Notes: generated by a model not told the origin, from the letters alone. DNA of 64,000 bases from Chryseobacterium sp. (GCF_008831505.1 NZ_CP044507.1:1116001-1180000), one strand, 5' to 3'; shown: positions 51,294-60,066, counted from the stretch's first letter. Made by a program: numbers and translations.

Positions 51294-52301
51294 TTATTTT
51301 TTTATCAGTTTTGAAGTTTTTATGCCTTCATCTGTGTGAATTTTCACGAGATAGGTTCCCGGGGCCAGCATCCTGGCATCGTATCGGTCTGCAGCCAGAT
51401 ATTCTTTAACCAACCTTCCGGACATATCGGTTAGTGTAACGGTCACCTTTTGCCTGTTGGACGTTTCCGGTAGGCTTACAGTGAAGAAATCTGAGGTGGG
51501 GTTGGGATAGACCTTAACACGGTTGTCGTACTGCAGGACTTCATTGGTTCCAAGAACTGAGTAAGTAATAATGAACGGTAGGTCCTGTGGGTAATCTGGT
51601 GCTGATGCAGGTGTTCCGGCATCTACCATTGCAGCCCAGGTTCCTGTATTCTGCAGTGCGTTATCTGTGGGCAGTCCTCGAAGTCCAACCGTTGTTACAG
51701 GAGGAGTCCACACGGTAGCTACAGAAGCGATGTCTTCCATTTGGAACTGCATCCAATACGTACCTGCGGACAGAGTTACGGGTGTGGTTGTATTCACTTT
51801 CCAAATTTTCCTTGTAGTACCCACCGCACTTCCCGGCGCAGGATAGAGTGAATTAAAAATTCGGTACATCAAAGCATCCTCGGCACTGGAAAACCGGTCG
51901 GTTGTATCATCTCCAAAAACTACAGTTGGTGTACCCACATTTGGAGCACCGTTCATGATTTTAACCCGGGCTCTCATTCCGGGAGGAGTAGACCCCACAT
52001 ATCCGGTGATATAGCCATACAAAGCAATGGAAGTAATATTCCAGCTTTGGCCTGCCGGAATTACGAAATCGTCTGCACAGAAATTATTGGTCGTGGTTCC
52101 TACTTTCTGACATCCGAAGCCGGAATTAGTGTTAGACTCAGTAGTATTGCCTGTATTGTTCTGAGCCTCAGACCACGTGTAACCTGCCGGTGCTGCAACA
52201 CCAGATTTTGTGGTGGCACCGGTGCTTAGAGGGCCGTTGCTGTACTGACTTAGAAACAGCCCGGGAATCAAAGCGAGAATAGAAAATAACTGTTTTTTCA
52301 T
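51294..52301 (-). CDS. Secreted protein with type A T9SS C-terminal sorting domain
   Basis: This 335-residue protein has a signal peptide (KKQLFSILALIPGLFLSQ), a repetitive beta-sheet central part rich in Thr, Gly, Pro and Ala, and a C-terminal T9SS type A sorting domain of ~75 residues (VKVYPNPTSDFFTVSLPETS ... LAPGTYLVKIHTDEG ... SKLIKK). It is exported by the Sec and then the T9SS machinery and anchored or released outside. The function of the central part is unknown. A good promoter precedes it, and it ends at a terminator. Confidence 0.87.
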   Translation of the reverse strand: MKKQLFSILALIPGLFLSQYSNGPLSTGATTKSGVAAPAGYTWSEAQNNTGNTTESNTNSGFGCQKVGTTTNNFCADDFVIPAGQSWNITSIALYGYITGYVGSTPPGMRARVKIMNGAPNVGTPTVVFGDDTTDRFSSAEDALMYRIFNSLYPAPGSAVGTTRKIWKVNTTTPVTLSAGTYWMQFQMEDIASVATVWTPPVTTVGLRGLPTDNALQNTGTWAAMVDAGTPASAPDYPQDLPFIITYSVLGTNEVLQYDNRVKVYPNPTSDFFTVSLPETSNRQKVTVTLTDMSGRLVKEYLAADRYDARMLAPGTYLVKIHTDEGIKTSKLIKK

Positions 52302-52329
52302 AAGATGATGTTTTTAGGAGTTCTACATT

Positions 52330-52337
52330 CAAAGTTA
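52330..52337 (-). promoter_or_regulatory. Probable promoter of the T9SS cargo gene, TAACTTTG
   Basis: On the minus strand TAACTTTG matches TAnnTTTG, 28 bases before the ATG at 52301. Confidence 0.5.
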
Positions 52338-52494
52338 TAATAAAATATTTATCAAAATGCAAGTCTTTTGGGAAAATTTATAAAAATGTTGATAATTTGT
52401 TATTTGAACAACGTGTAACCTTAAGCAGAGGACTGTATGATTTAATCAGCCGAAATTAAAAAATGTGCTTTTTTGCGTACTTTTATAGCATTAA

Positions 52495-54276
52495 ATGAAA
52501 TATATGACAACGGACAACAAACTTAGCCTGCTTCGTCAGGCAATGGCAAAGGAAAATATAGACTGTTTCATCGTTTTTTCGGCAGATCCTCATATGAGTG
52601 AGTACCTTCCTGCGGAGTGGCAGGAGCGTACTTGGCTGTCCGGGTTCACTGGCTCAGCAGGATTTGTAGTGGTAACGGCAGATGAGGCAGCACTTTGGAC
52701 CGACGGCAGGTATTTCGTACAGGCGCCGGCCGAACTGGAGGGTTCGGGTATAAAACTCATGAAGGATGGGGTAGAAGGAACACCTCATTATATGGACTGG
52801 ATCATCTCTGCACTTCCGGAAGGAGGCACTGTTGCGGTGAACGCACTTGCTACAAGCAATACCAGCTGGACAGCATTAGAGCAGAAATTGGCACCTAAGA
52901 ACATCAGAGTTATAGACAGGCCTTTGCTAAAGGAGATCTGGACAGCCAGAGTTACTGACCAAACAAAAAATCCTGTTTTTGTTCACCCTGTAGAACGTGC
53001 CGGTAGATCTGTTTCGCAAAAACTGCAGGACATTCGTCAAAAAATGAGGGAGATGGATGCATCGGTACACATTATTTCAAGTCTTGACGATGTAGCCTGG
53101 ACACTCAATTTACGGGGAAGCGATGTAGAAGCCAATCCTGTTTTCCTGGGATATATTGTCTTAACGAAAAACGACGCGGTACTCTTTGTAGATACTGAAA
53201 AACTCCAGCCAGAGGCCGTAAAACAACTGGAAGAAGCTGGTGTGGAGATTAAAGCTTACGATTCTTTTTTCGCTTATCTGAAAGAAATCAACGATCATAA
53301 AATCCTCATTTCAGCAAACAGCAACCAATCAATTTTTGAAGCTCTGCAGGCTCAGAACAATATCATTAAAGCTCCCGTTCCCGGAAACCTGATGAAAGCT
53401 CAGAAAAATGAAACCGAGCTTGAAGGTTTCCGTACAGTGATGCAGCGTGATGGGGTAACCATGGTCAAATTCCTTTACTGGCTCACACAGAATGCAGGTA
53501 AAGAACCTATGACGGAATATTCCATAGGCAGAAAGCTGTTGGAATTACGCAAGGAAGGCAAAAATTTTGTGGGCGAAAGTTTCGGCAGTATTGTAGGTTA
53601 TGGTGGCAATGGTGCTATTGTGCATTATTCAGCGAAGGAGCAGGGAAGTAAGGAAGTTACAGATAACGGAAGCATTCTGGTGGATTCCGGTGGACAATAC
53701 CTGGAAGGCACTACAGATATTACACGCACCCTGGCATTAGGCGCTGTTACGGACGAATTCCGCCGCGACTGTACGCTGGTGCTGAAAGGCATGATACAGC
53801 TATCAATGGTTAAATTTCCGCGGGGGACACGGGGTGTACAGCTGGATGCATTCGCAAGGATGGCGCTTTGGAAAGAAGGTAAGGATTATGCTCACGGAAC
53901 AGGCCACGGAGTCGGCAGTTTTATGAATGTGCACGAGGGTCCGCAAAATATCCGCAAAGACATGAACGACCAGGAACTGCTGCCCGGCATGGTAGTTTCA
54001 AATGAACCCGGATTTTATCTGGAAAATGAATATGGAATCCGCCACGAAAACCTGGTAGCCGTAAGGGAGTGGAAGAAGACTGACTCAGGTGTTTTCTATG
54101 AATTTGAAACTTTAACAGTTTGTCCCTTCGATAGGAAGGTACTGGATTTGGATCTTCTGACACCTCAGGAAAAAGAATGGCTCAACAACTATCATTCCTG
54201 GTGCCGCGAAAAACTGGAAAAAGATCTTGAGGGCGGGGTAAGAGAGTGGTTCCTGGAGCAGGTAAAACCGCTATAG
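52495..54276 (+). CDS. Xaa-Pro aminopeptidase P-like (M24B)
   Basis: This 593-residue enzyme removes N-terminal residues preceding proline. It is a three-domain aminopeptidase P: two creatinase-like domains (VFSADPHMSEYLPAEWQERT, WLSGFTGSAGFVVVT) followed by the M24 pita-bread domain. Metal-binding segments are VDSGGQYLEGTTDITRT (two Asp), HGTGHGVGSFMNVHEGP (His), and SNEPGFYLENEYGIRHEN (Glu). ATG 52504 (MTTDNKL) is an equally plausible start, nine bases on. It ends at a terminator. Confidence 0.92.
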   Translation: MKYMTTDNKLSLLRQAMAKENIDCFIVFSADPHMSEYLPAEWQERTWLSGFTGSAGFVVVTADEAALWTDGRYFVQAPAELEGSGIKLMKDGVEGTPHYMDWIISALPEGGTVAVNALATSNTSWTALEQKLAPKNIRVIDRPLLKEIWTARVTDQTKNPVFVHPVERAGRSVSQKLQDIRQKMREMDASVHIISSLDDVAWTLNLRGSDVEANPVFLGYIVLTKNDAVLFVDTEKLQPEAVKQLEEAGVEIKAYDSFFAYLKEINDHKILISANSNQSIFEALQAQNNIIKAPVPGNLMKAQKNETELEGFRTVMQRDGVTMVKFLYWLTQNAGKEPMTEYSIGRKLLELRKEGKNFVGESFGSIVGYGGNGAIVHYSAKEQGSKEVTDNGSILVDSGGQYLEGTTDITRTLALGAVTDEFRRDCTLVLKGMIQLSMVKFPRGTRGVQLDAFARMALWKEGKDYAHGTGHGVGSFMNVHEGPQNIRKDMNDQELLPGMVVSNEPGFYLENEYGIRHENLVAVREWKKTDSGVFYEFETLTVCPFDRKVLDLDLLTPQEKEWLNNYHSWCREKLEKDLEGGVREWFLEQVKPL

Positions 54277-54360
54277 TCTTTAGCAAAGATCATATAACTT
54301 CAATGGAGCTTACCATTGAGGAAAGCTTTAAATATAAAAACAGTTCAATTATCACGATGC

Positions 54361-54390
54361 GGGGCCTTTCAGTAAGGCCCTGTTTTTTTA
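54361..54390 (+). terminator. Intrinsic terminator after aminopeptidase P
   Basis: A 7-bp stem (GGGCCTT at 54362-54368, AAGGCCC at 54374-54380) with a T-rich tail. Confidence 0.85.
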
Positions 54391-54424
54391 TTATTTAAAT
54401 TCTCAGTGCTGTCCGGTGACTGAT

Positions 54425-54883
54425 CTATGACATTTTGCCTTTCTCCTGTGTAGCCAGGGACTCAATTTCCAGACCCTCATGAGTAATAACCAAAGTCTCG
54501 GCTGCTATATTACTGCTGCTGCTAATCAGGGTGGGTCCCACATACTTTACCGGAAAACAGTTGCGTAATTTCCAGATGATTATGGGCTCATGCCTTTCGT
54601 TCAAAAGCGAAATGCGTACATCCCGGCGCTCCACGGTTCCGAAGGACCGGGTATTTATCCAGTTGAATAAATCATTGTCACCTTTTTGAATGGTACGCGT
54701 TAAGGAAACATCTGAAAATTTCAACATACCGGGAATTTTATTCTCGGACTCAACTTTAGAACTGCCCTCACGTACTGCGATGACTTCAATTGCCATTTCA
54801 AGTCCGGAAACTTGCAGGAACTCGCTTCTGTTACCGCCCCAGTCTACCAGAAAATGGTAGCGGTTGATTAATCTGGTTGCCAT
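54425..54883 (-). CDS. Phage tail tube-like protein (gp19-type, eCIS/contractile injection system)
   Basis: This 152-residue protein matches the conserved tail tube family (T4 gp19-like, TIGR02241-type) found in extracellular contractile injection systems and phages. Typical blocks: RYHFLVDWGGNRSEFLQVSG, EVIAVREGSSKVESENKIPG, SLTRTIQKGDNDLFNWINT, GTVERRDVRISLLNERHEP, and WKLRNCFPVKYVGPTLIS. It would form the inner tube of a contractile needle. No sheath, baseplate, ATPase or LysM-spike gene was found in this window, so this is an orphan. A regulatory or evolutionary remnant role cannot be separated from a functional component encoded apart from the rest. Confidence 0.9.
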   Translation of the reverse strand: MATRLINRYHFLVDWGGNRSEFLQVSGLEMAIEVIAVREGSSKVESENKIPGMLKFSDVSLTRTIQKGDNDLFNWINTRSFGTVERRDVRISLLNERHEPIIIWKLRNCFPVKYVGPTLISSSSNIAAETLVITHEGLEIESLATQEKGKMS

Positions 54884-55135
54884 GGTTTAATGTGTTTGTT
54901 TTCAGTAAAGTTACCTATTTGTTTTGCAGGTTCGGATACCTGTTTTTGCTGATATTTTTGTCATTTAGAAAAAAAAGGTCCGCGTTGCTTTAAACCAGCT
55001 ATAAGCTCTAAATAACATTAAATTTATTTTTTCCAACGTCAAACGTCTGTATATAGGGTTTGCTTTCCTGATAACCTTTACCATCCTGTGAGCGCTTTTC
55101 CTGTCCTGCAGTTCGCCATCGTAATCCGTATTTCG
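54884..55135. other. Intergenic spacer upstream of mnmE
   Basis: An AT-rich spacer between the divergent tube gene and mnmE. No gene, RNA or repeat was recognised. Confidence 0.4.
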
Positions 55136-55143
55136 TAATTTTG
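55136..55143 (+). promoter_or_regulatory. Probable mnmE promoter, -7 element TAATTTTG
   Basis: TAATTTTG matches TAnnTTTG and ends 4 bases before the mnmE ATG (55148), so the transcript would be leaderless. Confidence 0.55.
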
Positions 55144-55147
55144 CTGA

Positions 55148-56536
55148 ATGAATAAAGACACGATTTGCGCACTTGCCACGGCCAATGGCGTTGGCGCACT
55201 CGGAATCATCCGTGTTTCCGGTCCTGAGGCGCTTGCTGTTACTGACCGCTGTTTCAAGGGAAAAAAGCTGCAGACCGCAGCATCACATACGGTGCATTAC
55301 GGTTTTATAACCGATGGCGACGAGACCATCGATGAGGTTATGGTTTCAGTATTCCGCGCACCCAGGACCTTTACCACTGAGGATTCAGCTGAAATCTCGT
55401 TTCACGGGTCACCTCATATTGCAGGCAGGATTTTGGAAGTCCTTACCCGCAACGGTGCACGGATGGCAAAAGCCGGTGAATTTACAATGCGTGCCTTTAT
55501 GAACGGACGGATTGACCTGTCGCAGGCAGAAGCCATCGCTGATATGATAGCCAGCGAAAACGAAGCCTCACGCAAAATTGCTATGAACCAGCTAAAAGGC
55601 GGGATAACGGATGAGATTTCAATCCTGCGTAGTGATTTATTAAATTTCACCTCCCTGGTGGAACTTGAGCTGGATTTTGCTGAAGAAGATGTAGAATTTG
55701 CCGACCGTACTGCCCTAAATATGCTTCTGGACCGCATTGAAGAGAAATTACGCTCCCTTGTTGAGAGTTTCCGTTATGGCAACGCCGTGAAGAATGGGGT
55801 GGAGGTAGCCATCATTGGTAAACCCAATGCTGGAAAATCGACCCTGCTAAATGCCCTGCTGAAAGAAGAGCGGGCAATCGTAAGCGACATTGCGGGAACA
55901 ACGCGTGATACGATTGAAGAAGTACTTCACATCAGGGGTACTGCGTTCCGCTTTATCGATACGGCAGGAATTCGCGATACCACCGATGTCATAGAAGCCA
56001 TTGGGGTGCAGAAAGCGCACGAGAAGATCGCCGCTGCCAAAATCCTCCTTTACCTTTATGATGAATTCGACAGTACGTCGCAGGAGGTGGCTGCATTTAT
56101 AAAAGAAGTTTACCGTGAAGACCTGAAAGTCGTACTTCTGCATAACAAATCTGATCTTTCTTCGGAAAAAGGCCAAAGTTTTGACCGCGATTTGCTTTCG
56201 GCTTTCAATGCGGACTATAAAGTCACGCAGTTGTCCATATCTGCCCGCGAAAAAGTAGGCATTGAGGAGCTTAAGAATGAACTCATCAGTTATGTGGAAG
56301 GTCTGAAACAGTCTGAAAACAATGTTATCATCACCAACCAGCGTCATCATGAGGCCCTTCTTCGGTCGCTGGATTCCGTACGTCGTGTAAAGGATGCCGT
56401 TTCCCAGAGTTTCCATACCGAACTGCTGGCCTACGAACTCCGCTATGCGCTGGAATACCTGGGCGAAATCTCCGGCGAATTCACTAACGATGAGGTACTG
56501 GGGAATATTTTTTCTAAGTTCTGTATTGGAAAGTAG
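55148..56536 (+). CDS. mnmE: tRNA uridine-5-carboxymethylaminomethyl GTPase MnmE
   Basis: This 462-residue GTPase works with MnmG to modify the wobble uridine of several tRNAs. It has the formyl-THF-binding N-terminal domain (ICALATANGVGALGIIRVSG), a G domain with the P-loop AIIGKPNAGKSTLLNALL, SDIAGTTRDTIEE and the NKSD motif, and the conserved C-terminus NIFSKFCIGK with its Cys. The length is normal. Its 3' end, TTCTGTATTGGAAAGTAG, lies where SGI1-type islands integrate in other bacteria. The start ATG is 4 bases after the -7 element. Confidence 0.95.
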   Translation: MNKDTICALATANGVGALGIIRVSGPEALAVTDRCFKGKKLQTAASHTVHYGFITDGDETIDEVMVSVFRAPRTFTTEDSAEISFHGSPHIAGRILEVLTRNGARMAKAGEFTMRAFMNGRIDLSQAEAIADMIASENEASRKIAMNQLKGGITDEISILRSDLLNFTSLVELELDFAEEDVEFADRTALNMLLDRIEEKLRSLVESFRYGNAVKNGVEVAIIGKPNAGKSTLLNALLKEERAIVSDIAGTTRDTIEEVLHIRGTAFRFIDTAGIRDTTDVIEAIGVQKAHEKIAAAKILLYLYDEFDSTSQEVAAFIKEVYREDLKVVLLHNKSDLSSEKGQSFDRDLLSAFNADYKVTQLSISAREKVGIEELKNELISYVEGLKQSENNVIITNQRHHEALLRSLDSVRRVKDAVSQSFHTELLAYELRYALEYLGEISGEFTNDEVLGNIFSKFCIGK

Positions 56537-56549
56537 AAACAGTTTTGCA

Positions 56550-56566
56550 ATGTATATAAAATACAT
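56550..56566 (+). repeat. Inverted repeat ATGTAT-n5-ATACAT
   Basis: A 6-bp inverted repeat, 14 bases after the mnmE stop. It could be part of the island end or a recombination site, but AT-rich chance is possible. Confidence 0.35.
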
Positions 56567-56648
56567 GCAGGTAATGTGTAAATTCATGATTTACACCGTA
56601 ATATATAATTAAATTCCACAGCATGTTTCTAGATTAATTTTAGATCGT

Positions 56649-56668
56649 ACAGAATATATACATTCTGT
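56649..56668 (+). repeat. Inverted repeat ACAGAAT-n6-ATTCTGT
   Basis: A perfect 7-bp inverted repeat with a 6-base spacer, in the spacer between mnmE and the ArdA-like gene. A candidate binding site for the recombinase nearby, or a palindromic operator. Confidence 0.4.
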
Positions 56669-56714
56669 TTGTTGATATTTTGTATCCTGGGAAATCAGCC
56701 CACTTTTCCAAAGT

Positions 56715-57044
56715 TTGGGGTTAGTGTCCGAATCACATATTTCAATCGAAATTTATGAGGTATGGGTAAGGGTACAGGAATCAGGTTATGATCTCGAAAT
56801 TATCGAAGCGTATGCCGACTGCTGCGGATCTTTTAACTCTATAGACGAAATTTTAGAACAGGTTGAGGAAAGTTATTCCGGAAAATATGATTCTGATGAA
56901 GATTTTGCCGAAAATCTACTGATCGATACCTGCTGCATACCAAAGGATTTACCTTCATACATCTACATAGATTGGGAACGTACAGCACGTGATATTATGA
57001 TGGATTATTCCACAAGCAACGGATATTACTTCAGAAATGTTTAA
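56715..57044 (+). CDS. ArdA-like antirestriction protein, N-terminally truncated
   Basis: The frame encodes up to 109 residues with no good start: a TTG (56715) or GTG (56724). It corresponds to domains 2 and 3 of ArdA, the DNA-mimic inhibitor of type I restriction enzymes. The block YSGKYDSDEDFAENLL, then SYIYIDWERTARDIMMDY and NGYYFRNV, is ArdA-typical. The first domain (~55 residues) is missing and was not found upstream in any frame. The many Asp and Glu residues fit DNA mimicry. Whether the product is active is doubtful. It lies directly next to a serine recombinase, as in mobile elements. Confidence 0.72.
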   Translation: MGLVSESHISIEIYEVWVRVQESGYDLEIIEAYADCCGSFNSIDEILEQVEESYSGKYDSDEDFAENLLIDTCCIPKDLPSYIYIDWERTARDIMMDYSTSNGYYFRNV

Positions 57045-57053
57045 CTAAAATAT

Positions 57054-57077
57054 GCACCCTGCCAGGTGGGGTGCTTT
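57054..57077 (+). terminator. Intrinsic terminator after the ArdA-like gene
   Basis: GCACCC (57054-57059) pairs with GGGTGC (57069-57074), followed by TTTA. The following recombinase gene starts just after it. Confidence 0.65.
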
Positions 57078-57082
57078 ATCAT

Positions 57083-57673
57083 ATGAAAGCAAGATATATA
57101 AGGGTCTCCACTTCAAACCAAAAAGCTGGAAGGCAAGAAGCTAAATCAATATCGGAAGAAACAGTATTTATGGATGTTGTCAGCGGCACCATTCCTTTTG
57201 CGCAGCGTACAGAAGGTAAAAAACTGCTGCATAAGATCGAGGATGGTTCAGTGGAGTATGTTTCCGTCTCCTCCATTGATCGGCTTGGCCGTAACCTATA
57301 CGACATTCTGACTACATTGGAACTGTTCAAAAAGAAGAAGGTTGTGCTCAAAGTTGACAATCTTGGTCTTGAATCGATGGTGGGCGGAAAGGAAAATCCG
57401 GCATTCAATCTAATTATTTCGGTAATGGCTAGTATTGCCGAAATGGAACGCGAAACCATGCTTGAACGTCAGCGGGAAGGAATCGCAATTGCGAAGGCAA
57501 AGGGGGTTTACAAAGGCAGGGAAAAAGGTTCAGTTGAATCAGATGCAGAGTTTCTAGCAAAATACAAAGAGGTCATTAAATCCCTCAAAAAGGGCAACTC
57601 TCTTAGGGATACCGCTAGAATTTGCAATGTAAGTTTAGGGACTGTACAGAAGGTAAGAAGAAAAAGTAAATAA
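57083..57673 (+). CDS. Serine recombinase (resolvase/invertase family)
   Basis: This 196-residue small serine recombinase has RYIRVSTSNQKAGRQEAK, with the catalytic Ser in RVSTSN, and the conserved SIDRLGRNLYDILTTLELF and ISVMASIAEMERETMLERQREGI. The C-terminal helix-turn-helix (SLRDTARICNVSLGTVQKVRR) binds the site. It is the size of Tn3-type resolvases and invertases and lacks the long zinc-ribbon tail of large serine integrases. The start is ATG 57083. It may resolve or invert the island, or be a remnant of a transposon. Confidence 0.9.
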   Translation: MKARYIRVSTSNQKAGRQEAKSISEETVFMDVVSGTIPFAQRTEGKKLLHKIEDGSVEYVSVSSIDRLGRNLYDILTTLELFKKKKVVLKVDNLGLESMVGGKENPAFNLIISVMASIAEMERETMLERQREGIAIAKAKGVYKGREKGSVESDAEFLAKYKEVIKSLKKGNSLRDTARICNVSLGTVQKVRRKSK

Positions 57674-57679
57674 TTTTCA

Positions 57680-57856
57680 TTACCTTAATTCCAGAAGAGC
57701 TTGTAATTTTTGTTTATTTTTCAAATTATCAATGATCTGGCTGTAAGGTATTGAAACAGTACTGATTCCAAATGCATATGGTAAAATCTGATAGGGGTTG
57801 AAGTTAAAGTCGATAGAAGTGGCTGATAGCAGTTTTATCTGAAAACTTTGCCAACG
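57680..57856 (-). pseudogene. C-terminal fragment of a DUF3298/RsiV-like protein
   Basis: Fifty-eight open codons end in TAA (57680-57682), with two TGA stops immediately upstream and no start codon. They encode FNFNPYQILPYAFGISTVSI followed by PYSQIIDNLKNKQKLQ, a pattern close to the DUF3298 consensus FyFpPYEiaPYAxGixxxxIPyseL. This looks like the tail of a gene that lost its 5' part, probably when the metal-resistance unit or recombinase inserted. Similarity is by motif only. Confidence 0.5.
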
Positions 57857-57867
57857 TCATCACCGCA

Positions 57868-57894
57868 CAAAATAAAACGGACCGAAGTCCGCTT
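57868..57894 (-). terminator. Terminator of the metal ATPase gene
   Basis: On the minus strand GCGGAC-TTCG-GTCCGT with flanking A/T is followed by a T-rich tail, just after the ATPase stop (57898). Confidence 0.75.
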
Positions 57895-57897
57895 TGT

Positions 57898-60018
57898 TTA
57901 AAATTTCATTTTCTGAATCCTTACCGCATTTAGTATGGCAAGCAATGCTACGCCCACATCTGCAAAGACTGCTTCCCACATCGTGGCTAACCCCCCTGCT
58001 CCTAATACCAAGACCACTGCTTTTACTCCAAAGGCCAACGCGATGTTCTGCCAAACAATCTTTTTAGTCTGCTTGCCAATATTAATGGCCATTGGGATTT
58101 TTGAAGGTTTGTCGTCCTGAATTACCACATCAGCGGTTTCAATGGTGGCATCACTCCCAAGGCCACCCATCGCTATGCCAACATCACTTAAAGCTACAAC
58201 CGGAGCATCGTTGACACCGTCGCCAACAAATGCAACCGTTTCATTGCGTGCTATTATTTCTTTGACTTTATTCACTTTATCTTCCGGCAATAAATCGCCA
58301 AAAGCATTAGGTATGCCCAGTTTTCCTGCCACAGCTTTGACCACCGTTGCTTTATCACCGCTCAACATTGTAACATTTACTCCTAAACTTTGAAGTTTCT
58401 GTACAGTTTCGGCAGCGTCTTCTTTGATACTATCCGCAATGGTAAGGTATCCCGCAAATTTTCCTTCATAAGCAATGGCAATCAATGTTTCTACAATATC
58501 GTTTGGATTTACATCATATTGGATATTGAATTTATCCATCAGTTTAAAGTTTCCTACGAGCAACTCTTTTCCCTGATACGATCCCTTCAGGCCATGTCCC
58601 GCTATTTCTTCTACATTGTCGAGAATTACAGTATGGTCGGGTTCACCGAGATGATCGTGAATGGCAGTTGCAACCGGATGGGTTGATGAATTTTCGATTA
58701 CATTCACTAATTTTAGAATTAAATCCCGGTCAAATTCCTGCTTTAGATTGACGGTCTGTACTTTAAAGACGCCCTCAGTCATGGTTCCGGTCTTATCCAT
58801 TACCACATTTTTGACCTCTGCTAACGCATCCAAAAAGTTACTCCCCTTAAATAAAATACCATTTCTGCTAGCGGCACCAATGCCACCAAAGTATCCTAGT
58901 GGAATACTAATTACTAATGCACATGGACAGGATATTACCAGGAATATAAGGGCGCGATATAACCAGTCCCGGAAAATATATTCATCGACAAACAAATAGG
59001 GTAACAGACAGATTGCCACAGCGAGAAATACCACGATTGGGGTATAGATGCGGGCAAATTTCCTGATGAACAATTCGGTGGGTGCTTTCTGTGCAGTCGC
59101 ATTCTGTACCAATTCCAGAATCTTTGAAAGTTTCGAATCATTGTAGAGGGTATTGACCTGCACTTTTGCTACCGTATTCAGGTTAATCATTCCTGCAAGG
59201 ACGATATCGTTTTTCTGTTTTGTATCCGGTTTGCTTTCGCCAGTAAGTGCTGAAGTATTGAACGAAGCACTGTCTGAAATTAAAATTCCATCCAGGGCCA
59301 GTTTTTCTCCCGGTTTCAACTGAATAACCGAATCCAGTGCAACCTCCGCAGCTTTTACCGTTTGTGGGCGGTTATCCACCAAGATGGTCACTTCATCGGG
59401 ACGCTGATCTAACAGTTTCGCAATATTACCTTTTGCGCGCTGAACCGCTAGAGTCTGGAATACTTCGCCCACGGAGTAAAACAGCATTACCGCAACCCCT
59501 TCCGGATATTCACCAATCGCGAAAGCCCCAATCGTGGCGATGGACATTAGGAAAAACTCCGAAAATACATCTCCCTTCCTGATACTTTCAAACGCTTCTT
59601 TCAGAACCGGTAAACCTACCGGAAGATATGCCGCTGCATACCAACCAATACGCACCCAATCTTTAAACCACGATTGAGGGATCAAGTGATCCATTGCCAA
59701 GCCTGCCATTAAGACTACGAATGAAATAATTGCAGGCAGAAACATTTGAAAAGTTGACTTTCCCTGAGTAGAGTGATCGTGACCATCATCGTCGGTATGT
59801 TCATCAGCATGGTTATGCCCAGCGTCCTTTTTATGGCTGTCAGTCACGCCTGTCTTTTGCGTGAGCGGTGCATTCGCTTTATCACTGGTTGTACAGCAGC
59901 TGTCCTGGACTAACTTTTCTGCTCCTGCATCTTTATAAATTTTACCTTCCTGAGGCGTGCAGCACAACTGATTGCCATTCTCATCGAAAGTATGTGTATG
60001 TAATTTATTATTTGACAT
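57898..60018 (-). CDS. Heavy-metal-translocating P-type ATPase (Zn/Cd/Pb, ZntA/CadA type)
   Basis: This 706-residue PIB ATPase exports Zn2+, Cd2+ and/or Pb2+. The CPC motif in SCPCALVISIPLGYFGG, the phosphorylation site VMDKTGTMTEG, the ENSSTHPVATAIHDH box and AFVGDGVNDAPVVALSDVG are complete. The N-terminal ~100 residues lack a regular HMA domain. They contain two CC pairs (LCCTP, SCCTT) and a His/Asp-rich stretch (GHNHADEHTDDDGHDH) that could bind metal. It is the last gene of a leftward efflux unit after the RND adaptor gene (48-base gap). Confidence 0.92.
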   Translation of the reverse strand: MSNNKLHTHTFDENGNQLCCTPQEGKIYKDAGAEKLVQDSCCTTSDKANAPLTQKTGVTDSHKKDAGHNHADEHTDDDGHDHSTQGKSTFQMFLPAIISFVVLMAGLAMDHLIPQSWFKDWVRIGWYAAAYLPVGLPVLKEAFESIRKGDVFSEFFLMSIATIGAFAIGEYPEGVAVMLFYSVGEVFQTLAVQRAKGNIAKLLDQRPDEVTILVDNRPQTVKAAEVALDSVIQLKPGEKLALDGILISDSASFNTSALTGESKPDTKQKNDIVLAGMINLNTVAKVQVNTLYNDSKLSKILELVQNATAQKAPTELFIRKFARIYTPIVVFLAVAICLLPYLFVDEYIFRDWLYRALIFLVISCPCALVISIPLGYFGGIGAASRNGILFKGSNFLDALAEVKNVVMDKTGTMTEGVFKVQTVNLKQEFDRDLILKLVNVIENSSTHPVATAIHDHLGEPDHTVILDNVEEIAGHGLKGSYQGKELLVGNFKLMDKFNIQYDVNPNDIVETLIAIAYEGKFAGYLTIADSIKEDAAETVQKLQSLGVNVTMLSGDKATVVKAVAGKLGIPNAFGDLLPEDKVNKVKEIIARNETVAFVGDGVNDAPVVALSDVGIAMGGLGSDATIETADVVIQDDKPSKIPMAINIGKQTKKIVWQNIALAFGVKAVVLVLGAGGLATMWEAVFADVGVALLAILNAVRIQKMKF

Positions 60019-60066
60019 AAGTTATATTTTAATAGTATATTGTAGTTCTTATTTGGACGTACTTTC

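Noticed and set aside
56519-56536. Duplicate attachment site for the island in this window
   Set aside because: The mnmE 3' end sequence was not seen a second time downstream; the other end must lie beyond the right edge if the island is real.
57083-57673. Large serine integrase that drives the island
   Set aside because: It is only 196 residues, lacks the zinc ribbon and coiled coil of large integrases, and is of resolvase/invertase size.
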